Assembly (NCBI GenBank): GCA_013362295.1 | Contig: JABFWJ010000259.1 | Span: 1-11,379, forward strand | Source of the DNA: Thermoleophilia bacterium | Lineage (GTDB): Bacteria; Actinomycetota; Thermoleophilia; Gaiellales; Gaiellaceae | Length of the DNA stretch: 11,379 bases | Direction: 5' to 3' | Shown: one piece after another, positions 6,182-11,379 of the stretch | Position numbering within the stretch: position 1 is the first letter of the stretch | Layout of the letters: each line of letters opens with the position of its first letter | Notes under the pieces: model-generated | Told to the model about the DNA's origin: nothing | Database searches by the model: none | The model's input: only the letters and a program-made list of their open reading frames with translations | Translations under genes and position numbers: made by a program

Positions 6182-7546
6182 ATGGCCGTCGCGACCGATC
6201 CGAGGCTGGAGGAGATCCAGAAGATCGCAAAGGGGCGTGGAGTCGAGTTCTTCTTCGCGCAGTTCGTCGACATGTACGGCCGCCCGAGCGCGAAGCTCGT
6301 CCCGGCCGAGAACTTCGTCGACCTCGTGCACGAAGGCGCCGGCTTCGCCGGCTTCGCCGCGGGCGAGCTCGGCCAGCTGCCGAGCGATCCCGACATCGCC
6401 GCCATCCCGGATCTCGACAGTCTGACGCTGGTCCCGTGGCAGAAGAACCTCGCGCGCTTTGCGTGCGACGTCACGGTCGAGGGCGAGCCGTGGCCCTACT
6501 GTCCGCGGACGATCCTGCGGCGCCAGCTCGCGCGGGCGAAAGAGCTCGGCTTCGACTTCAAGATCGGCTGCGAGCTCGAGTACTTCCTGATCAAGCGCAA
6601 CGAGGACGGCTCGATCGCGATCGCGGATTCCGCCGACACGCTCGAGAAGCCGTGCTACGACATCGCCGGCCTGACGCGGCGCTACGACTTCCTCACGACG
6701 ATCTCGAAGTACTGCAACGAGATGGGCTGGGGGAACTACGCCAACGACCACGAGGACGCGAACGGGCAGTTCGAGCAGAACTTCAGGTATGCGGATGCCC
6801 TCACGAGCTGCGACCGCGCCATCTTCTTCCGCTACATGGTGCACACGATCGCCGAGCAGCACGGAATGATCGCGACGTTCATGCCGAAGCCGATCACGCA
6901 GCTGACCGGCAGCGGCAGCCACATCCACATGTCGTTGTGGCGCGACGACGAGAACGTGTTCCTCGACGAGTCCGACCCGCGCGGCCTCGGGCTCTCCGAG
7001 ACGGCGTACGCGTTCATCGGCGGGCTGAAGAAGCACGCCCGCGCGTACAGCGGCGTCACCGCACCGACGGTCAACTCGTACAAGCGCCTGAAGGTCGGCT
7101 CGACGACGAGCGGGGCGACCTGGTCGCCGGTCTGGATCTCTTACGGCTACAACAACCGGACGCAGATGCTGCGCATTCCGGCGCCCGGGCGGGTCGAGGA
7201 CCGGACGATCGACGGTTCGGCCAACCCGTATCTCGCGGCGACGGCGGTGCTCGCCGCCGGACTGGACGGGATCGAGAACCGCCTCGACGCCGGCGAGGCC
7301 AACTCGGACAACCTCTACGAGAAGTCGCACGACGAGCTCTCGGCGCGGGGCCTGCAGACGCTCCCGGCAAACCTCCTCGAGGCAATCGGAGAGCTCGAGC
7401 GGGACGACGTCCTGCGCTCGGCGCTCGGACGGGGCCGCGGCGAGGACTACGTCGACTACTACTGCCGCGTCAAGCGGGACGAGTGGTTCCGCTACCACGA
7501 GCAGGTCACGGACTGGGAGATCAAGGAGTACCTGACGCGCTTCTAG
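6182..7546 (+). CDS. gmaS: Type III glutamine synthetase / gamma-glutamylmethylamide synthetase
   Basis: This 454-residue protein is a complete glutamine synthetase family member of the GlnT/type III kind. An N-terminal beta-grasp domain (about 20-105) precedes the catalytic barrel. Metal and substrate motifs are visible: CELEYF with Glu131 and Glu133, EDANGQFEQNF, GSGSHIHMSLW with His247 and His249, and NNRTQMLRIP from Asn324. Family members of this type ligate methylamine to glutamate with ATP, giving gamma-glutamylmethylamide, the first step of the N-methylglutamate pathway; some make glutamine. The sequence alone does not separate the two activities. The mgsABC genes immediately downstream and the sarcosine-oxidase-like genes after them favour GmaS. 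The start is fixed by AAGGAGG at 6169-6175. It follows the GAF/CdaR regulator by 34 nt and may share its transcript. Confidence 0.88.
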   Translation: MAVATDPRLEEIQKIAKGRGVEFFFAQFVDMYGRPSAKLVPAENFVDLVHEGAGFAGFAAGELGQLPSDPDIAAIPDLDSLTLVPWQKNLARFACDVTVEGEPWPYCPRTILRRQLARAKELGFDFKIGCELEYFLIKRNEDGSIAIADSADTLEKPCYDIAGLTRRYDFLTTISKYCNEMGWGNYANDHEDANGQFEQNFRYADALTSCDRAIFFRYMVHTIAEQHGMIATFMPKPITQLTGSGSHIHMSLWRDDENVFLDESDPRGLGLSETAYAFIGGLKKHARAYSGVTAPTVNSYKRLKVGSTTSGATWSPVWISYGYNNRTQMLRIPAPGRVEDRTIDGSANPYLAATAVLAAGLDGIENRLDAGEANSDNLYEKSHDELSARGLQTLPANLLEAIGELERDDVLRSALGRGRGEDYVDYYCRVKRDEWFRYHEQVTDWEIKEYLTRF

Positions 7547-7647
7547 GTTTATAGAGAGAAGCTCCATAGTTCGATCGGCAAGAATGGCGGTACGACCCGG
7601 CCGAGCGCTCTAGCGTGTGTACAAACCCTCCACATGGGAGCGAACGC
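7547..7647 (+). other. gmaS-mgsA intergenic leader
   Basis: This 101-nt gap is the longest break inside the methylamine block and is less GC-rich at its left end (TTTATA). It holds TANNNT-like boxes (TAGCGT at 7611-7616) without a matching -35, so no promoter can be called. The mgsA ribosome binding site is GGGAG at 7636-7640. It can pair in a weak 4-bp stem with CTCC at 7628-7631. No terminator hairpin or known riboswitch fold is apparent. Confidence 0.4.
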
Positions 7648-8526
7648 ATGTGCGGGATCGTGGGACTGTTCTGCAAATCGACTGAGCTCGAGCCGCGGCT
7701 CGGCGAGTACCTCTCGGCCATGCTCGTCCAGATGGACGAGCGCGGCCCCGACAGCGCCGGCGTCGCCGTCTACCGCGATCCGGCTCCTCCGGGCCTGAGC
7801 AAGCTGACGCTCTACTCGGCCGATCCCGAGCAGGACTGGGCCGCGCTCGGCGGCGAGGTGACGAGCACGCGCGCGCGGCATGCGGTCGTGCTCGTCGAGG
7901 GCGACGCGGACGAGGCGGAGACGTCGATCCGCGAACGCTTCCCCGAGCTGCGCGTGATGAGCGCGGGCCGCGTGATCGAGATCTACAAGGAGGTCGGGCG
8001 CCCGCGCGCGTTCGCGGAGACGTTCGCGCTCGCGGACTTCGAGGGCACGCACGGGCTCGGCCACACGCGCATGGCGACCGAGAGCCGCGTCACGACCGAG
8101 GGCTCGCACCCGTTCTCGACCGGCCATGACCTCTGTCTCGTGCACAACGGCTCCCTCTCCAACCACAATCGGTTGCGAGAGTCCCTGCGCCGCGAGGGCA
8201 TGGAGATCCAGACCGAGAACGACACCGAGGTCGCCGCGGCCTATCTGACCTGGCGCCTGCGCGAAGGTGCAGCCCTGCAGCAGGCGCTCGAGGGCTGCCT
8301 CGAGGATCTCGACGGCTTCTACACCTTTCTCGTCGGCACGGCAGACGGTTTCGCGGTGCTGCGCGACCCGATCGCGTGCAAGCCGGCCGTGCTCGCGGAG
8401 ACGGACGACTGGGTCGCGATGGCATCCGAGTACCGCGCGCTCGCCGTCCTGCCGGGAGCTGCCGACGCGCAGATCTGGGAGCCGGAGCCGAGTGTCGTCT
8501 ACGCGTGGGAGAAGGCACTCGTCTGA
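7648..8526 (+). CDS. mgsA: N-methylglutamate synthase subunit A (class II amidotransferase-like)
   Basis: This 292-residue protein is a class II glutamine amidotransferase (Ntn-hydrolase) domain, equivalent to the N-terminal domain of glutamate synthase and to GlxB. It begins MCGIVGLF, with Cys2 as the nucleophile after Met removal. This and GGGAG at 7636-7640 set the start at 7648, not the in-frame GTG at 7615. Substrate-binding features are DERGPDSAG, Arg141 in GHTRMA, Asn167-Gly168 of the oxyanion hole (VHNGSL) and Asp192 in ENDTEV, so the active site looks intact. With MgsB and MgsC it is expected to form N-methylglutamate synthase, which makes N-methylglutamate from glutamate or its gamma-methylamide and methylamine. 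The stop overlaps the mgsB start by one base (TGATG), so the two are translationally coupled. Confidence 0.9.
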   Translation: MCGIVGLFCKSTELEPRLGEYLSAMLVQMDERGPDSAGVAVYRDPAPPGLSKLTLYSADPEQDWAALGGEVTSTRARHAVVLVEGDADEAETSIRERFPELRVMSAGRVIEIYKEVGRPRAFAETFALADFEGTHGLGHTRMATESRVTTEGSHPFSTGHDLCLVHNGSLSNHNRLRESLRREGMEIQTENDTEVAAAYLTWRLREGAALQQALEGCLEDLDGFYTFLVGTADGFAVLRDPIACKPAVLAETDDWVAMASEYRALAVLPGAADAQIWEPEPSVVYAWEKALV

Positions 8527-9233
8527 TGGCGGTCGTGACCGACGTCGAGGTCGTCGACCTCGGGACGACGTCGCTGCGCGAGCTGAACCAGCGCCTGCAC
8601 GACGTCGCCGGCGAGGAACCAGAGCCGAGGCGCTGGCGGGTCGTGAACCCGAACGGCTCCCATGCCGTCGCGTGTGGGCTCGACGCGCCGCTCGAGGTCG
8701 AGATCGCGGGCCACGTCGGCTACTACTGCGCGGGCATGAACAAGCGGGCGACGGTCCGCGTACGCGGCAACGCCGGCCCGGGTCTCGCCGAGAACATGAT
8801 GTCCGGAACGGTCGTCGTCGACGGCAACGCGAGCCAGTCGGCGGGAGCGACGGGGCGCGGCGGCCTGCTCGTCGTACACGGGGACGCGGGCGCCCGGTGC
8901 GGCATCTCGATGAAGGGCGTCGACATCGTCGTCCGCGGGTCGATCGGCCATCTGAGCGCGTTCATGGCGCAACGCGGCGCGCTCGTCGTCTGCGGGGACG
9001 CAGGGGAAGCACTCGGCGACTCGATCTACGAGACTCACGTCTACGTGCGCGGAACGGTCGCAAGTCTCGGTGCCGACTGCATCGAGAAGGAGCTGGAAGA
9101 GCGTCACCTCCTCGAGGTGCAGTCGCTGCTGCAGCGCGCGGGCTGCCGCGACGTGGATCCGTTCGAGTTCCGGCGCTACGGCTCCGCGCGGCAGCTCTAC
9201 AACTTCAGGATCGACAACGCGGGGGCGTATTGA
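8526..9233 (+). CDS. mgsB: N-methylglutamate synthase subunit B (GXGXG domain)
   Basis: This 235-residue protein is a stand-alone GXGXG right-handed beta-helix domain, like the C-terminal domain of glutamate synthase and GlxC. Glycine-rich repeats run from about residue 60 to 185 (IAGHVGYYCAGMN, VRGNAGPGLAENM, VDGNASQSAGATG, VHGDAGARCGIS, VRGSIGHLSAF, VCGDAGEALGDS, VRGTVASLGADC). They form a structural scaffold and probably hold the amidotransferase and FMN subunits together; there is no catalytic motif. The start at 8526 overlaps the mgsA stop by one base, and the end overlaps the TTG start of mgsC by four bases. A glutamate synthase fragment is excluded because its partner domains are neighbouring separate genes in the order amidotransferase, GXGXG, FMN. 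Confidence 0.88.
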   Translation: MAVVTDVEVVDLGTTSLRELNQRLHDVAGEEPEPRRWRVVNPNGSHAVACGLDAPLEVEIAGHVGYYCAGMNKRATVRVRGNAGPGLAENMMSGTVVVDGNASQSAGATGRGGLLVVHGDAGARCGISMKGVDIVVRGSIGHLSAFMAQRGALVVCGDAGEALGDSIYETHVYVRGTVASLGADCIEKELEERHLLEVQSLLQRAGCRDVDPFEFRRYGSARQLYNFRIDNAGAY

Positions 9234-10561
9234 CGACGAGCGGATGGGAGCCGGGACTGCGCGAGTCGTACCTCTACGATCGCAACGTGATCGCGGAGAT
9301 TCAGCGCGCGGCGCGTGAGGGCATCTACGACATCCGCGGCTTCGGCGCCAAGCGCCGGCTGCCGCATTTCGACGACCTGCTGCTGCTCGGAGCAAGCATC
9401 TCCCGGTACCCGCTCGAGGGCTACCGCGAGCGCTGCGGCACCGACGTCGTCCACGGGACGCGCTACGCGACCAAGCCGCTCGCGCTGAAGCTCCCGGTCA
9501 CGATCGCGGGCATGAGTTTCGGCGCGCTCTCGGCCCCCGCGAAGGAGGCGCTGGGCCGCGGGGCGAGCGAGGTCGGCACGTCGACGACCACCGGCGACGG
9601 CGGCATGACCGACGAGGAGCGGCTGAGCTCGAAGACGCTCGTCTACCAGCTGCTGCCCTCGCGCTACGGGATGAATCCCGACGATCTGCGCCGCGCGGAT
9701 GCGATCGAGGTCGTCGTCGGCCAGGGCGCGAAGCCCGGCGGCGGGGGCATGCTCCTCGGCCACAAGATCTCCGACCGGGTCGCCGAGATGCGCGACCTGC
9801 CGCGCGGCATCGACCAGCGCAGCGCGTCGCGCCATCCCGACTGGACCGGGCCCGACGACCTCGAGATCAAGATCCTCGAGCTGCGCGAGATCACCGACTG
9901 GGAGAAGCCCGTCTTCGTGAAGGTCGGCGCGACGCGCACGTACTACGACGTGCAGCTCGCGGTCAAGGCCGGCGCGGACGTGATCGTCGTCGACGGCATG
10001 CAGGGCGGGACCGCGGCCACGCAGGACGTCTTCATCGAGCACGCGGGCATCCCGACGCTCCCCGCGGTGCGGCTCGCCGTGCAGGCCCTGACGGAGCTCG
10101 GGATGCACCGGAGGGTTCAGCTGATCGTCTCCGGAGGCATCCGTACGGGCGCGGACGTCGCGAAAGCGCTCGCACTCGGCGCCGACGCGGTGTCGATCGG
10201 CACTGCCGCGCTGATCGCGATGGGCGACAACAGCCCCGAGTACGACGAGCAGTACCGTGCGCTCGGCAGCGCCGCCGGCTTCTACGACGACTGGCAGGCC
10301 GGCTACGACCCCGTCGGCATCTCGACGCAGGACGACGAGCTGGCGGGCGCCTTCGATCCCGTCGTCGGCGGCCGCAGGCTCGCGAACTACCTCCGGGTGC
10401 TGACGCTCGAGGCGCAGACGCTCGCCCGCGCGTGTGGGAAGTCGCACGTACACAACCTCGAGCCCGAGGATCTCGTCGCCCTGACCGTCGAGGCCGCCGC
10501 GATGGCCGGCGTGCCGCTGGCCGGAACGAACTGGATCCCGGGCGTCGGCGAGGCCCGGTAG
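9230..10561 (+). CDS. mgsC: N-methylglutamate synthase subunit C (FMN glutamate-synthase domain)
   Basis: This 443-residue protein is the FMN-binding TIM-barrel domain of glutamate synthase as a single gene, like GlxD. Key signatures are GMSFGALSAPAKEAL, TTTGDGGM, GQGAKPGGGGMLLG, VDGMQGGTAATQDVF and the phosphate-binding GGIRTGADVAKALALGADA. It should catalyse transfer of the amine between glutamate and methylamine with MgsA and MgsB, in the cytosol. The start is a TTG at 9230 overlapping the mgsB stop (TTGA); no ATG or GTG lies nearby in frame before the conserved sequence. The protein contains only two cysteines (Cys69 and Cys402), neither in the segment where glutamate synthase binds its [3Fe-4S] cluster. 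The C-terminal region is intact (HNLEPEDLVALTVEAAA). A six-base gap separates it from the next gene. Confidence 0.9.
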   Translation: MTTSGWEPGLRESYLYDRNVIAEIQRAAREGIYDIRGFGAKRRLPHFDDLLLLGASISRYPLEGYRERCGTDVVHGTRYATKPLALKLPVTIAGMSFGALSAPAKEALGRGASEVGTSTTTGDGGMTDEERLSSKTLVYQLLPSRYGMNPDDLRRADAIEVVVGQGAKPGGGGMLLGHKISDRVAEMRDLPRGIDQRSASRHPDWTGPDDLEIKILELREITDWEKPVFVKVGATRTYYDVQLAVKAGADVIVVDGMQGGTAATQDVFIEHAGIPTLPAVRLAVQALTELGMHRRVQLIVSGGIRTGADVAKALALGADAVSIGTAALIAMGDNSPEYDEQYRALGSAAGFYDDWQAGYDPVGISTQDDELAGAFDPVVGGRRLANYLRVLTLEAQTLARACGKSHVHNLEPEDLVALTVEAAAMAGVPLAGTNWIPGVGEAR

Positions 10562-10567
10562 CCGCCC

Positions 10568-10879
10568 ATGTCGTTCCTGCTCTCGTGTCCGAACTGCGGC
10601 CCGCGCGACGTCAACGAGTTCCACTACCAGGGCGAGGTGACGCGGCGCCCGGGCGCGGACCCGACGCTGCGCGAGCTCACCGAGTACGTCTACTTCCGCG
10701 ACAACGTGGCCGGCATCCAGCGTGAGTGGTGGTACCACCGGGCGGGCTGCGGCAGCTGGTTCCTCGCCGAGCGCGACACGCGGACGAACGAGGTGCTGCA
10801 GACGGAGCTGCCGCCGCGCTCCGACGCAGGTGCGGCCGCGCCGAGCGAAGTCGCCGTTCCCGACACGCCGGCCGTATGA
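10568..10879 (+). CDS. mgdB: Sarcosine oxidase delta-like subunit, probable N-methylglutamate dehydrogenase MgdB
   Basis: This 103-residue protein matches the small delta (SoxD) subunit of heterotetrameric sarcosine oxidase. The zinc ligands of that family are all present: Cys7 and Cys10 (CPNCG) and His57 and Cys61 (HRAGC). The conserved core FHYQGEV, YVYFRDNVAG and WWYHRAGCGSWF is clear, and the last ~25 residues are an Ala/Pro-rich tail. It has a structural role in the alpha-beta-gamma-delta complex. Placed straight after mgsABC, it most likely belongs to N-methylglutamate dehydrogenase; true sarcosine oxidase is the alternative. It begins 6 nt after mgsC and overlaps the next gene by four bases (ATGA). 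The beta-subunit gene, usually just upstream of this one, is missing here. Confidence 0.88.
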   Translation: MSFLLSCPNCGPRDVNEFHYQGEVTRRPGADPTLRELTEYVYFRDNVAGIQREWWYHRAGCGSWFLAERDTRTNEVLQTELPPRSDAGAAAPSEVAVPDTPAV

Positions 10880-11379
10880 GGCTCGCGCCGCAGCCGAACG
10901 AGCATCTGGATCGGAGCGCGCCGGTCTCCTTCTCGTTCGAGGGCCGCGGGATCGACGCATTCGCGGGCGACACGTTCGGCTCCGCGCTCTACGCCGACGG
11001 CCGCCGCGTCTTCTCGCGGAGCTTCAAGTATCACCGGCCGCGCGGGCTGCTGTGCTGCTCGGGCCGCTGCCCGAACTGCCTGATGACGGTCGACGGGGTG
11101 CCGAACGTGCGCGTCTGCACCGAGCCGGTGCGCGCAGGCGCCGACGTGCGGGGCCAGAACGTCCTCGGCTCGCTCGACCGGGACTTCCTCGCGGTCGTCG
11201 ACCGCCTCGGCGGCCCGTTCACGCCCGTCGGCTTCTACTACCGGACGATGATCCGCCCGCGCCGGCTCTGGCCGGTGTACGAGAAGTTCCTGCGCAACGT
11301 GGCGGGCCTGGGCCGTGTCGACGGCGACGGCGGTCGGTCGCGCCGCTACGACACCGAGCACGTGCGGACCGACGTGCTC
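10876..11379 (+). CDS. mgdC: Sarcosine oxidase alpha-like subunit, probable MgdC, N-terminal part (partial)
   Basis: The first 168 codons are present and the gene runs off the right edge. The start at 10876 overlaps the delta gene stop (ATGA). The opening matches the N-terminal ferredoxin-like domain of sarcosine oxidase alpha and related FAD dehydrogenases (AFAGDTFGSALYADG, SFKYHRPRG). Cysteines at 60, 65, 68 and 81 (C-x4-C-x2-C-x12-C; Cys61 is an extra) fit a [2Fe-2S] cluster of the Fer2_4 type, which classic sarcosine oxidase alpha lacks. The following segment (GFYYRTMIRPRRLWPVYEKF) is typical of the linker before the first FAD domain. The NAD/FAD Rossmann fold and the folate-binding aminomethyltransferase-like C-terminus expected of a ~950-residue alpha subunit lie outside the window. 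The pathway role (oxidation of N-methylglutamate with transfer of the methyl carbon to tetrahydrofolate) is inferred from neighbours. Confidence 0.87.
   Translation, partial: MRLAPQPNEHLDRSAPVSFSFEGRGIDAFAGDTFGSALYADGRRVFSRSFKYHRPRGLLCCSGRCPNCLMTVDGVPNVRVCTEPVRAGADVRGQNVLGSLDRDFLAVVDRLGGPFTPVGFYYRTMIRPRRLWPVYEKFLRNVAGLGRVDGDGGRSRRYDTEHVRTDVL

Noticed and set aside
2895..6425. Plus-strand open frame of 1176 codons crossing four genes in another frame
   Set aside because: Arg/Pro/Gly-rich shadow frame running through the minus-strand secreted-protein gene and intergenic DNA.
7648..10561. Broken gltB glutamate synthase large subunit
   Set aside because: The domain order is amidotransferase, GXGXG, FMN as three intact genes with precise overlaps, unlike the amidotransferase, FMN, GXGXG order of GltB, so this is the MgsABC/GlxBCD arrangement.
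9197..10960. Minus-strand open frame of 587 codons opposite mgsC and mgdB
   Set aside because: It crosses several conserved plus-strand genes and has no motif of its own.
10568..11379. True sarcosine oxidase soxDA
   Set aside because: Cannot be excluded by sequence, but linkage to gmaS-mgsABC and the [2Fe-2S] cysteines make N-methylglutamate dehydrogenase the better call.
1..11379. CRISPR arrays, insertion sequences, tRNA or rRNA genes, phage genes
   Set aside because: Reading both strands showed no regularly spaced direct repeats, transposase motifs, tRNA-like cloverleaf or phage proteins.

Overview
The window is very GC-rich, with G or C at nearly every third codon position, actinobacterial-style regulators, and protein families that I associate with the Thermoleophilia (Gaiellales/Solirubrobacterales). 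That lineage is an inference from recognition of the proteins, not a computed placement. No mobile element, CRISPR array, tRNA or rRNA is visible. The window has three blocks.

Left block (1-3753). A divergent regulator (AAA-type ATPase domain of a large LuxR-like regulator, reading left off the window edge) faces a two-gene unit: a winged-helix plus Rossmann SAM-dependent methyltransferase (554-1627), followed 2 nt later by a 707-residue fusion of an alpha/beta hydrolase and a GT-B glycosyltransferase (1630-3753). The divergent spacer carries a perfect 10-bp inverted repeat ending in the methyltransferase Shine-Dalgarno. The unit closes with a hairpin at 3762-3783 that also faces the end of the convergent next gene.

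Middle block (3809-6147). A small secreted protein of unknown function lies on the minus strand (3809-4231). Divergent from it is a GAF-GAF-CdaR/PucR-type regulator ending at 6147. Its start is uncertain because the first ~150 nt of the open frame look non-coding and contain a good sigma-70-like promoter.

Right block (6182 to the right edge). This is a tightly packed catabolic operon: gmaS (type III glutamine synthetase/gamma-glutamylmethylamide synthetase), mgsA, mgsB, mgsC (the three-part N-methylglutamate synthase, made of separated glutamate-synthase domains), then delta and alpha subunit genes of a heterotetrameric sarcosine-oxidase-like enzyme (mgdB and the start of mgdC). The set matches the N-methylglutamate (NMG) pathway: methylamine is captured on glutamate by GmaS and MgsABC, and NMG is oxidised by MgdABCD to regenerate glutamate and pass the methyl carbon to tetrahydrofolate. 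The mgdA (beta) gene is not at its usual place before mgdB, and the MgdC N-terminus has four cysteines suited to a [2Fe-2S] cluster. The GAF/CdaR regulator 34 nt upstream of gmaS is the obvious candidate controller.

The strongest leads are the NMG-type operon in an apparent actinobacterium, its unusual redox cofactor pattern (cysteine-poor MgsC, cysteine-rich MgdC), and the uncharacterised methyltransferase/hydrolase-glycosyltransferase unit.
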